Shown here one piece after another: positions 17,169 through 25,925 of a stretch of DNA of 64,000 nucleotides. The stretch's first letter is position 1, and the number at the start of each line of letters is the position of its first letter. Origin of the DNA: Desnuesiella massiliensis. GTDB taxonomy: Bacteria; Bacillota; Clostridia; Clostridiales; Clostridiaceae. The notes beneath the pieces were generated by a model that was not told the DNA's origin, ran no database searches, and saw only the letters and a program-made list of their open reading frames with translations. Where the stretch lies: NCBI RefSeq assembly GCF_001403615.1, contig NZ_LN879457.1, positions 1,462,910 to 1,526,909 of the forward strand. The letters are read 5' to 3'. A program made the position numbers and the translations under genes.

Positions 17169-18473
17169 ATGGGTATATTTTTATCTATATTAGCACTTGC
17201 TTTAATATATTTTTTAAAAACTAAAAAAGTCAGCTTTGGTAATAGAGTCCTTTTGGCTATGGTGATGGGGGTACTGCTTGGAGTTTACTTCAAAGCAGAT
17301 GTGGTTTATGTAGAGCCCTTAGGTCAAATTTACGTTAATTTAATAAAAATGTTAGTAATTCCTTTAGTAACCACTGTTATCATATCTAGCATTACATCCT
17401 TAGAGGATCCATCAAAATTAAAAAGAGTTGGCGTTAAAACCATTGCATGGCTTCTATTTACTACTGCTATTGCTGCCCTATTAGGTGTAGTTGTTTCCCT
17501 TGGACTAAACTTAGGCTCAGGTGTGCAATTTGTTAAGGATGCTAGCTTCAAAGCTAGAGAAATTCCTACTTTTGCTAAGGTATTGGTGGACATGGTGCCT
17601 TCAAACCCAGTTTCTGATATGGCTAATGCTAAAATAATACCAGTAATAATATTTTCAGTATTAATTGCAGTAGCAATAACCATAGAAGGCTCAAAAAAGC
17701 CTGAATCAGTAAAGGCCGTTAAAGACTTTTTTAACTCCTTTGCACAGATTATGTTTAGAATAACTAAAATGGTACTTAAGGTAACTCCTTACGGTGTTTT
17801 TGGACTTATGGCTTCAGTTTCTGCTAAATATGGTTTTGCTGCATTGCTTCCTTTAGGAAAGGTAATACTTGCAGTTTATATAGCATGCATACTTCAAGTG
17901 GCAATAGTTCATGGCAGCTTATTAGCCTTTGTTGTAAAAGTAAATCCTTTAAAATTCTTTAAAAAAATATATCCAGCTCAAGTGGTAGCTTTCACTACAA
18001 GAAGCAGCTATGGCACCTTACCAGTTACATTAAAGTCCTTAACTAATGAAGTTAAGGTTTCTGAAAGAATTGCCAGCTTCGTAGCTCCTATGGGTGCTAC
18101 TATGGGTATGAACGGTTGTGCTGGACTATATCCTACTATAGTATCTATATTTGTGGCTAATGTTTTTGGAATTCCAATGGACTTTTCTAAATACTTACTT
18201 CTAATATTAGTAACCACACTGGCTTCCATTGGTACTGCAGGAGTCCCTGGTACAGCTTCCATCATGGCTACGGTGGTATTATCAAGCCTAGGTCTTCCTA
18301 TAGAAGGTATTGCCATGGTGTTAGGTATCGATACTATACTAGATATGGCAAGAACAGCTACTAATGTTACTGGTGCTTCTGTAGTTACATTACTTGTAGC
18401 CAATTCAGAAGGTGAATTTGATAGAGAAGCTTTTAACGCCTCATCCTTAGAAGAATTAGAGGTTACAGTATAA
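17169..18473 (+). CDS. tcyP: TcyP-like L-cystine/dicarboxylate:cation symporter (DAACS family)
   Basis: A 434-residue membrane protein of the sodium:dicarboxylate symporter fold. The N-terminal KTKKVSFGNRVLLAMVMGVLLG and the re-entrant loop AFTTRSSYGTLPVTLKSL match the TcyP (YhcL) cystine-transporter branch rather than glutamate carriers. MGATMGMNGCAGLYPT and LDMARTATNVTGAS are the conserved TM7/TM8 substrate-site segments. It should import cystine with sodium or protons. ATGGAGGAG precedes the ATG. Expression is controlled by the T-box leader upstream, so import rises when the cognate tRNA is uncharged. The symbol is tentative because substrate specificity is inferred. Confidence 0.78.
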   Translation: MGIFLSILALALIYFLKTKKVSFGNRVLLAMVMGVLLGVYFKADVVYVEPLGQIYVNLIKMLVIPLVTTVIISSITSLEDPSKLKRVGVKTIAWLLFTTAIAALLGVVVSLGLNLGSGVQFVKDASFKAREIPTFAKVLVDMVPSNPVSDMANAKIIPVIIFSVLIAVAITIEGSKKPESVKAVKDFFNSFAQIMFRITKMVLKVTPYGVFGLMASVSAKYGFAALLPLGKVILAVYIACILQVAIVHGSLLAFVVKVNPLKFFKKIYPAQVVAFTTRSSYGTLPVTLKSLTNEVKVSERIASFVAPMGATMGMNGCAGLYPTIVSIFVANVFGIPMDFSKYLLLILVTTLASIGTAGVPGTASIMATVVLSSLGLPIEGIAMVLGIDTILDMARTATNVTGASVVTLLVANSEGEFDREAFNASSLEELEVTV

Positions 18474-18488
18474 AATTAATATATATTT

Positions 18489-18532
18489 TAAAAATCTTCA
18501 GGTCATAAGTAATTATGCCTGAAGATTTTTTG
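18489..18532. terminator. Bidirectional terminator between tcyP and metQ
   Basis: AAAAATCTTCAGG (18490-18502) pairs with CCTGAAGATTTTT (18518-18530), A/T-rich on both sides. It serves both convergent genes. Confidence 0.85.
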
Positions 18533-18573
18533 TACTCTAAGTTTTACGTTATTCTACTATGAAATCTTTTAGA

Positions 18574-19410
18574 TTAGAAAGCTGGTAAAGTAGCTCCTTT
18601 ATATATTTCTTGTATTATCTTTTTAGTTTCTTCTGTTTGATAAGCTTGTATAAGTTTCTTTAATTTTTCGCTATCCTTATCCTTTGTTCTTACCGCAATT
18701 ATATTAAAATAGTTTTTTACACTATCTTTTTTAGTATCTTCTAAGTAAATTGAATCTTTTAGTGGGGAGTATCCAGCGTCCACTGCCACTCCATTATTTA
18801 TAACTGCTATATCTACATCCTCTATAGATCTTGGTATCTGCGTTGCCACTAATTCAGATATCTTAAGATTCTTTTTGTTTTCAACAATATCCTTCAAGGT
18901 AGGGGTTACGCCTGAGCCATCCTTTAGCTTTATAAGTCCAGCATCTTGAAGCAATATTAAAGCTCTCCCTAGGTTTGTAGCGTCGTTAGGAATGGATACC
19001 TTCCCACCCTCCTTTAAATCTTTTATATCCTTTATCTTCTTAGAATAGACACCCATAGGAGCTAATACCGTATATCCTAAAGAGGTTAATTCTAATTTTC
19101 TCTCTTTAATAAAATTATTAAAGTACACTATGGTTTGAAAGGCATTAGCATCAATTTCTCCTTCTGCTAAAGCCATATTAGGTCTTATGTAGTCGCTAAA
19201 AGAAACTAATTGCAGATCTATATTCTCTTTTTCAAGTTTTTTCTTTATCTCATCCCAAAGCTTATGTTCATCTCCTGTAACTCCTAATTTGATAACTTGT
19301 TTTCCTGCCTTTGAAGCACTTGTACTCTTATCCTTTGAAGAGCAACCTGCAAAAACTCCTGTTATTAGTACTGTACTTAATAACCCTATTACTATATTTT
19401 TAAATTTCAT
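18574..19410 (-). CDS. metQ: Methionine ABC transporter substrate-binding lipoprotein
   Basis: A 278-residue NlpA/MetQ family protein. The signal peptide ends in GVFAGC, a lipobox, so it is lipid-anchored outside the membrane. KLGVTGDEHKLWDEIKKKL begins the mature domain; NAFQTIVYFNNFIKERKLEL and ISIPNDATNLGRALILLQDAGLI-like segments are typical of methionine binders. GGAGGG lies upstream of the ATG at 19410; the in-frame ATG at 19431 has no ribosome site. It is the third gene of metNIQ and follows metI by 24 bases, all under the SAM riboswitch at 21200-21332. Confidence 0.92.
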   Translation of the reverse strand: MKFKNIVIGLLSTVLITGVFAGCSSKDKSTSASKAGKQVIKLGVTGDEHKLWDEIKKKLEKENIDLQLVSFSDYIRPNMALAEGEIDANAFQTIVYFNNFIKERKLELTSLGYTVLAPMGVYSKKIKDIKDLKEGGKVSIPNDATNLGRALILLQDAGLIKLKDGSGVTPTLKDIVENKKNLKISELVATQIPRSIEDVDIAVINNGVAVDAGYSPLKDSIYLEDTKKDSVKNYFNIIAVRTKDKDSEKLKKLIQAYQTEETKKIIQEIYKGATLPAF

Positions 19411-19434
19411 AATATTCCCTCCAAATTTCATATT

Positions 19435-20115
19435 TTAATGACTTAATCTTCTTAACAAATACTCTCCTAGTGCCTGTATTATATTAACTACAATGAGAAG
19501 AATTATTATAGTTACCACCATTACATCGGTTTTAAAATATTGGTAGCCATATCGTATAGCAAAATCCCCTAGGCCCCCTCCTCCTACAGTGCCAGCCACT
19601 GCTGAGAAACCAATTAAGCTCACAGTGGTTATGGTTAAGGCGTAAACTATTCCAGGCAGCCCTTCTACAAGGAGAACTCTAAATATTATCTCTAGGGAGC
19701 TTGACCCCATTGCTTTAGCAGCTTCTATGACTCCCTCATCTATTTCTAGTAATGCGGATTCTATCTGCCTAGCCACAAAAGGTACTGTTCCGAATATAAG
19801 TGGTACTATGGCTCCCTTAATGCCAATAGTAGTACCCACCAAAAATCTTGTTACGGGTATTATAGCTGTAAGTAATATGACAAAAGGTATGGACCTAAAT
19901 ATATTGATAATGCCCCCTATAGCTTTAAATATAACTTTATTCTCTAAAATATTTCCCTCTCTTGTTACCACTAATATAACCCCTATAGGTATTCCTACTA
20001 ATGCAGAGACAACGCCTGATACAATCACCATGTTTATAGTTTCCCAAAAGGCTTTTATAAGCTCTGGATACAGATCCACCACATTAGGAATTAAACTATT
20101 AAGCCACTCTAGCAT
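19435..20115 (-). CDS. metI: Methionine ABC transporter permease
   Basis: A 226-residue permease with five or six membrane segments. The binding-protein-dependent transport (EAA) loop reads EAAKAMGSSSLEIIFRVLL. GAIVPLIFGTVPFVARQIESAL and VGGGGLGDFAIRYGYQYF are characteristic MetI stretches. Its ATG lies inside the last codons of metN (7-base overlap), with GGAGGTG as ribosome site. It forms the membrane channel of the MetNIQ methionine importer. Confidence 0.93.
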   Translation of the reverse strand: MLEWLNSLIPNVVDLYPELIKAFWETINMVIVSGVVSALVGIPIGVILVVTREGNILENKVIFKAIGGIINIFRSIPFVILLTAIIPVTRFLVGTTIGIKGAIVPLIFGTVPFVARQIESALLEIDEGVIEAAKAMGSSSLEIIFRVLLVEGLPGIVYALTITTVSLIGFSAVAGTVGGGGLGDFAIRYGYQYFKTDVMVVTIIILLIVVNIIQALGEYLLRRLSH

Positions 20116-21140
20116 GGTAAGTACACCTCCACCTCTATATTATTTTCTTTAAGATAACCTAGGGATTTATGGATATTCTCCTGCTCACCGGTTATATTAA
20201 CGATAAGATTTCCATAGGGTATTCCTTGAATGTATTCTATATTTCCAAAGATTACACTGGCAAATACATTGAAATCTATAGATATCTTTGATATAAAAGC
20301 CTCCGTGGTGGTTTCACCAAAGAAGGATATCTTAACAATAGAGTTATTGCCTCCATTTTTCTCTTTCCTAATATTTTCAATGATTTCTTCAGCCTTATCA
20401 AAGCGCAGTGTACTAGCCACAAAAGCTTTCGATATAGATGTTTTGGGCTTTACAAATATATCTGCAAGGCTTCCTTGTTCTACCACTTCTCCATTTTCCA
20501 TAACCACAACCTTATTACATATCTCCTTTATAACCTCCATTTGGTGAGTTATAACCACAATGGTTATATTAAGTTTAAGGTTTATTTCCTTTATCAAGGA
20601 TAATATAGATTTTGTAGTTTGGGGATCTAAAGCAGAGGTGGCTTCATCACAAAGAAGTATCTCTGGATCATTAGCTAGTGCTCTAGCTATGGCTACCCTC
20701 TGTTTTTGTCCTCCGCTTAACTCAGAAGGATAGGAATTTATTTTATCTTTAAGCCCTACAAGCTCTAATAAGCTTGCTACCTTTTCTTCTATCTGTTTTT
20801 TACTAAGTCCTTTTCCCTTTAGAGGATATACCACATTGCTATAGACAGTTCTCCTCTTCATCAAGTTGAAATGTTGAAATATCATTCCAATCTTCTCTCT
20901 TCTTTTTCTTAACTCTTTTAAGGGCAATGTAGTTACATCCTCCCCATTAATGATTACCCTTCCCCCATCGGGTCTTTCTAATAGGTTTATGCATCTTACC
21001 AGTGTACTTTTTCCTGCACCGCTATAACCTATTATGCCAAAAATGTCCCCTTTACATATATTTAAACTCACATTTTTCAATGCTTCTACGAATGTAGCTT
21101 TACTATGATAGGTTTTACTTATATCCTTTAGTTCAATCAC
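20109..21140 (-). CDS. metN: Methionine ABC transporter ATP-binding protein with NIL domain
   Basis: A 343-residue ATPase. Walker A GYSGAGKST, signature LSGGQKQR, Walker B ILLCDEATSALD and H-loop VITHQ are present. The C-terminal 80 residues (from about IVKISFFGETT) form the NIL domain that senses methionine and causes trans-inhibition of MetN. I place the start at the GTG at 21138-21140 because AGGAGG lies 7 bases upstream. The in-frame ATG at 21182 is inside the riboswitch terminator hairpin and cannot be the real start. First gene of metNIQ. Confidence 0.93.
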   Translation of the reverse strand: MIELKDISKTYHSKATFVEALKNVSLNICKGDIFGIIGYSGAGKSTLVRCINLLERPDGGRVIINGEDVTTLPLKELRKRREKIGMIFQHFNLMKRRTVYSNVVYPLKGKGLSKKQIEEKVASLLELVGLKDKINSYPSELSGGQKQRVAIARALANDPEILLCDEATSALDPQTTKSILSLIKEINLKLNITIVVITHQMEVIKEICNKVVVMENGEVVEQGSLADIFVKPKTSISKAFVASTLRFDKAEEIIENIRKEKNGGNNSIVKISFFGETTTEAFISKISIDFNVFASVIFGNIEYIQGIPYGNLIVNITGEQENIHKSLGYLKENNIEVEVYLPC

Positions 21141-21160
21141 TATGCTGTCCTCCTTTTTGA

Positions 21161-21332
21161 AAAAAATAAATCCTCTTTTCACAAGGAAAAGAGGATTATA
21201 ATAAACTAGTTATTAATCTCATCCTCATCTCCCAGAACACAGTTCTGCTGGATTTAGCACCTTATATTCCGTAGAATATTGGTTGCTGAAACGTCATAGG
21301 GCCAGTCCCTCAGTTTCTCTTGATAAGGTAAA
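21161..21332 (-). promoter_or_regulatory. SAM-I (S-box) riboswitch controlling metNIQ
   Basis: On the minus strand from about 21332: CTTATCAAGAGAAACTGAGG, GACTGGCCCTATGACG, TTCAGCAACC, then AAGGTGCTAAATCCAGCAG and closing GGGAGATGAGGATGAG (P1: CTTATC with GATGAG). This is the full S-box consensus. The terminator is TCCTCTTTTC (21171-21180) / GAAAAGAGGA (21186-21195), followed on the minus strand by a T-rich run. Binding of S-adenosylmethionine should stop transcription before metN. Confidence 0.95.
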
Positions 21333-21369
21333 TTCATATTAAATTGTGATGGCCATCGGTATGATAGTG

Positions 21370-21398
21370 ATTATAGAATCAATTTTTTTCATTGTCAA
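21370..21398 (-). promoter_or_regulatory. Consensus sigma-A promoter of metNIQ
   Basis: On the minus strand TTGACA (complement of 21393-21398), 17 bases, TATAAT (complement of 21370-21375). This is an exact consensus with the optimal spacer. Transcription would start about 30 bases before the SAM riboswitch. Confidence 0.85.
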
Positions 21399-21433
21399 CA
21401 GTTTTTTTAAATAATTTTATTTTTAAAAATCTA

Positions 21434-21462
21434 TTGACAAATGATTTTTTTATATTTATCAT
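21434..21462 (+). promoter_or_regulatory. Likely sigma-A promoter of the M20 amidohydrolase unit
   Basis: TTGACA (21434-21439), 17 bases, TATCAT (21457-21462). It lies about 85 bases before the second SAM riboswitch and back to back with the metN promoter. Confidence 0.65.
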
Positions 21463-21547
21463 TATCATCAAAAGAAAATAAGCTTACATTTCTTATTAAA
21501 AATTTATATTTCTTTTTGAATTTATTTTTCTTTTTAAATTTATATTT

Positions 21548-21720
21548 CTTATCTAGAGAGGTGGAGGGACTGGCCCTATGATGCCTCGGCAGCGGATTCT
21601 TTTGAATACCGTGCCAATTCCAGCAAGCTATAGCTTGGCAGATAAGAAGATATTAAAGTGGAATTATTTTTAATTCTCTTTTTATCTGCCTTATTAGATA
21701 AAAAGAGAATTTTTATTTTT
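21548..21720 (+). promoter_or_regulatory. SAM-I (S-box) riboswitch before the M20 amidohydrolase
   Basis: CTTATCTAGAGAGGTGGAGG (21548 on), GACTGGCCCTATGATGCC, TCGGCAGC, GTGCCAATTCCAGCAA and TTGGCAGATAAG (P1 close at about 21636-21647) give a complete S-box aptamer. The terminator is AATTCTCTTTTTATCT (21672-21687) / AGATAAAAAGAGAATT (21696-21711) with a T-run. It controls the gene starting at 21738, so this peptidase responds to S-adenosylmethionine level. Confidence 0.95.
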
Positions 21721-21737
21721 GAAAGGGGCTTTTAATT

Positions 21738-22916
21738 ATGAATTTTTTTAAAAATGCAATCAATGAATATATAGGTATTAACAGTGACTTATTCTTATCC
21801 ATCAGCCACAAGATTCATGAAACTCCAGAGCTAGGCAATAAAGAATTTTTTGCTTCTGACTTATTGTGCGGCATATTAGAGAATGAGAAGTTTACTATTG
21901 AAAGAAAGATAGCAGGCCATGATACTGCCTTTATAGCTAAGAAAAAGTCAAATAAAGAAGGCCCAAGTATTGTATTTTTAGCAGAATACGATGCTCTTCC
22001 AGGTTTAGGACACGCTTGCGGTCATAATATTATAGGTACCTGCAGTGTAGCTGCTGCTATTGCTTTAAGTAAAGTAATAGATGAGGTAGGCGGCACCATC
22101 TATGTTTATGGTACTCCTGCTGAAGAAGGCGGAGAGAACGGCAGCGCAAAGGGATCCTTTGTTAAGCATAATCTTTTTCAAGGCATAGACGCAGCATTGA
22201 TGATTCATCCTTCTAATGACAATTCACTTTCCTCAGAATCCCTAGCGGTGGATCCTATAGACTTTGAATTTATAGGAAAACCTGCTCATGCTGCTGCTTG
22301 CCCAGAAGAAGGCATAAATGCTCTAGACGCTCTTATTCTATTCTTTAACGGAATCAATGCTTTAAGACAGCATGTAACAAGAGATGTGAGAATTCATGGC
22401 ATAATAACTCATGGTGGAGATATGCCTAATATTATTCCTGAATACACTAAAGCCAGATTTTACATAAGAGCGGCTACCAGAGAAGGTAGAGATGAGGTAA
22501 CAAAAAAAATTAAAGCCATTGCTGAAGGTTCAGCTATTGCCACTGGCTGCAAATGGAATGCCATAGCTTTTCAAAACCCTGTAGATAATTTTATTGTAAA
22601 TAAGGAATTTGATTTGCTGTTTAAGGAGCAGGCTGAGGAAGCAGGAATCTTCATAGACCATAAAATTAAAACCAGCTTCGGATCTACAGATGCTGGTAAT
22701 GTAAGCCATGTAGTACCTACACTTCATGCTTATATCAAGATAGGACCAAGCAGTTTGATTGGACATACTAAAGAATTTTGTGAGGCTGCTAAATCCCAGG
22801 AAGCAGACGAAGCCCTTATAAAAGCCGCTAAGTCATTAGCTTATACAGCATATACTCTTTTAACAGATAAAGATAGATTGCTTAAAATTAAAGAAACTCA
22901 CAATAATAGTAAGTAG
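21738..22916 (+). CDS. M20 family metal-dependent amidohydrolase under SAM control
   Basis: A 392-residue M20D peptidase of the AbgB/PM20D2 branch. EYDALPGLGHACGHNIIG holds the first metal His and bridging Asp, GTPAEEGGENGS the catalytic and metal Glu pair, and MIHPSND and IGKPAHAAACPEEGINALDA the lid-domain His region. The family cleaves N-acyl amino acids or dipeptides. Because it sits behind an S-box riboswitch next to metNIQ, I infer that it frees methionine, cysteine or homocysteine from an N-blocked or dipeptide form. AAAGGGG is the ribosome site. It is a single-gene unit. Confidence 0.87.
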   Translation: MNFFKNAINEYIGINSDLFLSISHKIHETPELGNKEFFASDLLCGILENEKFTIERKIAGHDTAFIAKKKSNKEGPSIVFLAEYDALPGLGHACGHNIIGTCSVAAAIALSKVIDEVGGTIYVYGTPAEEGGENGSAKGSFVKHNLFQGIDAALMIHPSNDNSLSSESLAVDPIDFEFIGKPAHAAACPEEGINALDALILFFNGINALRQHVTRDVRIHGIITHGGDMPNIIPEYTKARFYIRAATREGRDEVTKKIKAIAEGSAIATGCKWNAIAFQNPVDNFIVNKEFDLLFKEQAEEAGIFIDHKIKTSFGSTDAGNVSHVVPTLHAYIKIGPSSLIGHTKEFCEAAKSQEADEALIKAAKSLAYTAYTLLTDKDRLLKIKETHNNSK

Positions 22917-22946
22917 TAAAAATACTAGGGACCCCTATTTACAAAA

Positions 22947-22977
22947 CACTTGCAGCTTATTGATAGCTGCAAGTGCC
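22947..22977 (+). terminator. Hairpin after the M20 amidohydrolase
   Basis: CACTTGCAGCT (22947-22957) pairs with AGCTGCAAGTG (22965-22975). The T-run is weak, so it is a probable terminator, possibly shared with the convergent gene. Confidence 0.6.
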
Positions 22978-23010
22978 AATAATATTGTGAAAATATTTCC
23001 CAAGGAATAC

Positions 23011-24060
23011 TTATTTCTTTGTTATTTCTAATATCCATGTAAAATTGTTCATATGTTTGAAGCTCGAACTACAACCTATTTTTTCAGCTTCATGCACTAT
23101 ACTCTCTATGTCGGTATAATATTCATCCTCAATTTGCTCCCAAAGATCCCTGCGGGAACTTGATATAAAATCATCCTTGCATTTATTTCTTTCATTTTCA
23201 TTAAGAAACATTAAATCTCCTATTATTATGGAACCCTTAGATTTTAACAATTTCACCATATTACCTAAGGCTTTCACCTTCTCTTTGGTGTCAAGATGAT
23301 GAAAAGCGTAAGTGCTAACTATTATGTCAAAGGAATCTTCTCTAAAAGGTTCATCTAAAAAGTTACCTAGTTTTAATTTCATATTAGGATATTTCTCGCT
23401 GCATATTAATAGCATTTCTATGCTTTGATCCATGCCTAAAATATTAATGCTTTCACTTAAGGGGCCACATAAATTGCCAGTACCGCAGCCAATATCTAAT
23501 ATATTTTTAGCATTAAGTTCAATAATTCTATTTCTTATAAAGCTTATTATCCCTTCATAATTTTCAAATAATCTTAATTCATCCCCCTCATTCTCAAGTA
23601 CAGATTTATCATAGTTTAAAGCCCAAGAATCAAAATTCCACTTATCTATCCATTGCTGTCTCATTACTTTATTCTTCTGAAGGCTATCTTCTATACTTTT
23701 CATATATTCTTGAGATTCATTGTAATCTTTATCTAAAAGCATATTTACAGAGTCTTTAAGAGTATCCTTTACGGATTCTAGCTCTGTCAGCTTTTGTTCT
23801 ATAGCTTTCATTTGAAAATATAAACTTTTAACAGGAGTATTATGCTTATAACTATTTTTTTTGCTTAAAAGTTTTATTTCTTTAAGGCTAAAACCAAGCT
23901 CCTTCAAAATTACTATTTCTCTTATTTTAATTATATCTTCCTCAGAATAATCCCTATAATTGTTTTGTGATCTCTTAGGATGGATCAACTCTAAATCTTC
24001 ATATAATCTCAGGGACTTTTGAGATATATTCAGTTTTTCGCAAATACACTTTGTATTCAA
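23011..24060 (-). CDS. MerR-family regulator fused to a SAM-dependent methyltransferase
   Basis: A 349-residue two-part protein. Residues about 5-75 are a MerR winged HTH (LNISQKSLRLYEDLELIHPK, then NYRDYSEEDI and ELGFSLKEIKLL), followed by a coiled-coil dimer helix (about 80-130). Residues about 145-345 are a class I methyltransferase, with motif I NILDIGCGTGNL, acidic GMDQS, and FDIIVSTYAFHHLD. The effector pocket of MerR proteins is here replaced by an enzyme domain. GGAGGG favours the TTG at 24060; an earlier in-frame TTG (24075) overlaps that ribosome site. It stands alone. Confidence 0.83.
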   Translation of the reverse strand: MNTKCICEKLNISQKSLRLYEDLELIHPKRSQNNYRDYSEEDIIKIREIVILKELGFSLKEIKLLSKKNSYKHNTPVKSLYFQMKAIEQKLTELESVKDTLKDSVNMLLDKDYNESQEYMKSIEDSLQKNKVMRQQWIDKWNFDSWALNYDKSVLENEGDELRLFENYEGIISFIRNRIIELNAKNILDIGCGTGNLCGPLSESINILGMDQSIEMLLICSEKYPNMKLKLGNFLDEPFREDSFDIIVSTYAFHHLDTKEKVKALGNMVKLLKSKGSIIIGDLMFLNENERNKCKDDFISSSRRDLWEQIEDEYYTDIESIVHEAEKIGCSSSFKHMNNFTWILEITKK

Positions 24061-24120
24061 ACTTTTACCCTCCAATAAATTATTAACTCTAAAGCTTCAG
24101 AGGTTTCTATGACAAGTATA

Positions 24121-24143
24121 AACCCTGCCCAAAGGGCAGGGTC
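24121..24143 (-). terminator. Terminator of the secreted hydrolase gene
   Basis: ACCCTGCCC (24122-24130) pairs with GGGCAGGGT (24134-24142). G+C-rich and compact. Confidence 0.65.
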
Positions 24144-24162
24144 AATAGTTTTTCTATTTAAT

Positions 24163-25827
24163 TTATGGTACCATCGCTCCACCAGAAGCGAAATAATACC
24201 ATTTGTTATCTATGAGCTTCCATCCAGTTATCATAGCTCCTGATTTATCAAGATAGTACCATTGTCCATCATAACGCAGCCATCCGGTCTTCATAGCTCC
24301 GTTTTCTTTTAGATAATACCATGCATTATTATATTTTACCCAGTTAGTTTTCATAGTGCCATCAGCATTAAAGTAATACCATTGATCTTCTATAGACGCC
24401 CAGCCTACTTTTCTGAAACCATTACTATCTAAGTAATACCAAGCATCATTAATAAAGTTCCATCCTTCTTTTGCTTGTATATTATTTAAATTATTAGCTT
24501 TAATCCAATTTACTATATCCTCAGTTACTTGTGCATCAACTTTAGACTTAATAAAATATTCGTTTGGATTAGGTATTCCTAGGCCTTTTAAGAATAAATG
24601 ATTTAAGCCCTCATATAATTTAAAAGTATAATTGATTTTACCCTCTAAGGCATCCTTGTACATATTAAATTGCTCCGCAGGTACTTGATAATCTCTGCTG
24701 CCGTTTAATACAAGAACTGGCTTGGTCAATCTCTTGGATTGATCTATGGGCTTATAGTTCTTTAAAGCTAGCCAAAAGCCCTTAGTAATGCCTAACAAAT
24801 CTTGAGGGCCATATTTTGAATCTTCTGTTAAGCTTTTGATTCTATCTCTTTGTTTAATCACTTCTTGCAAAGCTGCAGTTTCCTCTGATGATACCATACC
24901 ATCAAGCTTTGCTTGGTATTCAACCTGATAAACTACAAGATCTTCTAATGGAATAGCCACTGAACCTGCTAAGGATATATATCCATCTATCTTAACTTCC
25001 TTAGACATTTCATCCATCATTGGTATTAAGAATCCTCCAAGGCTGTGCCCTAAAATGTATATCTTGTTAAACTGATTTTTATCTCTAAAATATTTAACTG
25101 CATATAATGCATCCTCTATAGTCTCATCCCAAGGAGTTATATCCATAGCCGCAATTTCAGCACCATAAGTGTAGCTTCTTTTGTCATATCTAAAGGTAGC
25201 TATGCCCTTGCTGGTTAAATCCTTGGCTATATCTAAGTAAGGCTTATTAGGTCCTAAGGTAAGGTTTCTATCATTAGCTCCAGAGCCGTGAACAATTATT
25301 ACAAGAGTATCTGTTTTGCTCTCTGGTAAATTTAAAACCCCATTTAACTTAAATTTATCTCCACCAAATACAATATTTTCTCCCTTAAAAGCTGGGTCGT
25401 CTAAGGCCTTAGGTCTTGAGAAATTAAAATCTGCTATTTCATTTTTTTCATTAAATGCTACCGTAAAGGTATACTCTGCATTTTCAGTTAATATAGCCAT
25501 ATTAACTAATTTATAGTTAGCCTTTTGTTCTTCTGCTATAGAGACAACTTTTTTAAACTCTCCATATTGAAGCTTTTTAGTCTCCATGATTATCATGCAT
25601 TGTTCAGCTGTGATTACCTTCTTCATATTTTCATCATAGGTGTAATTCTCAGCAGCTGCTTTATAGTTTCCTCTACCTAAATCATTGACTAGCTTCTCAG
25701 CTATAACCTTTGATTCTTCACTTATTGTACTTGCATAGGCAAGATTCAAAGCTCGTCCACCGTCAAAACCCACCCCTGCAAATACAAATAAAATAGATGC
25801 CAGCATTATTGATATAATCTTTCTCAT
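24163..25827 (-). CDS. Secreted alpha/beta hydrolase with DUF3887 domain and wall-binding repeats
   Basis: The 554-residue protein starts with a signal peptide (cleavage near LAYAS). About 30-125 is a DUF3887 domain. About 135-420 is an alpha/beta hydrolase with oxyanion segment VHGSGANDRN, nucleophile GHSLGGF, Asp in NGSRDYQVP and His in GLNHLF, so the triad is complete. The last about 100 residues are five choline-binding-type repeats (GW..ndaWYYLdsnG..), which anchor it to the cell wall. The substrate is probably an ester or acyl compound. The ATG at 25827 follows AGGGGTGA; an in-frame GTG (25836) overlaps that site. Confidence 0.87.
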   Translation of the reverse strand: MRKIISIMLASILFVFAGVGFDGGRALNLAYASTISEESKVIAEKLVNDLGRGNYKAAAENYTYDENMKKVITAEQCMIIMETKKLQYGEFKKVVSIAEEQKANYKLVNMAILTENAEYTFTVAFNEKNEIADFNFSRPKALDDPAFKGENIVFGGDKFKLNGVLNLPESKTDTLVIIVHGSGANDRNLTLGPNKPYLDIAKDLTSKGIATFRYDKRSYTYGAEIAAMDITPWDETIEDALYAVKYFRDKNQFNKIYILGHSLGGFLIPMMDEMSKEVKIDGYISLAGSVAIPLEDLVVYQVEYQAKLDGMVSSEETAALQEVIKQRDRIKSLTEDSKYGPQDLLGITKGFWLALKNYKPIDQSKRLTKPVLVLNGSRDYQVPAEQFNMYKDALEGKINYTFKLYEGLNHLFLKGLGIPNPNEYFIKSKVDAQVTEDIVNWIKANNLNNIQAKEGWNFINDAWYYLDSNGFRKVGWASIEDQWYYFNADGTMKTNWVKYNNAWYYLKENGAMKTGWLRYDGQWYYLDKSGAMITGWKLIDNKWYYFASGGAMVP

Positions 25828-25925
25828 TAATATCACCCCTCATTAATTAGTGGCTTCTAGGATTATATTATATTTAATTCAATATATTGTCAAAGAATTA
25901 GCGAAGCCATAGAAGCCTATTAAGG

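Noticed and set aside
21141..21182. In-frame ATG that would extend MetN by 14 residues
   Set aside because: It lies inside the terminator hairpin of the SAM riboswitch and has no ribosome site; the GTG at 21140 has AGGAGG 7 bases upstream.
24166..24480. Regular repeats at the end of the secreted hydrolase, considered as a CRISPR or tandem DNA repeat
   Set aside because: The spacing of about 20 codons and conserved W/Y/G pattern show them to be protein wall-binding repeats, not a DNA array.
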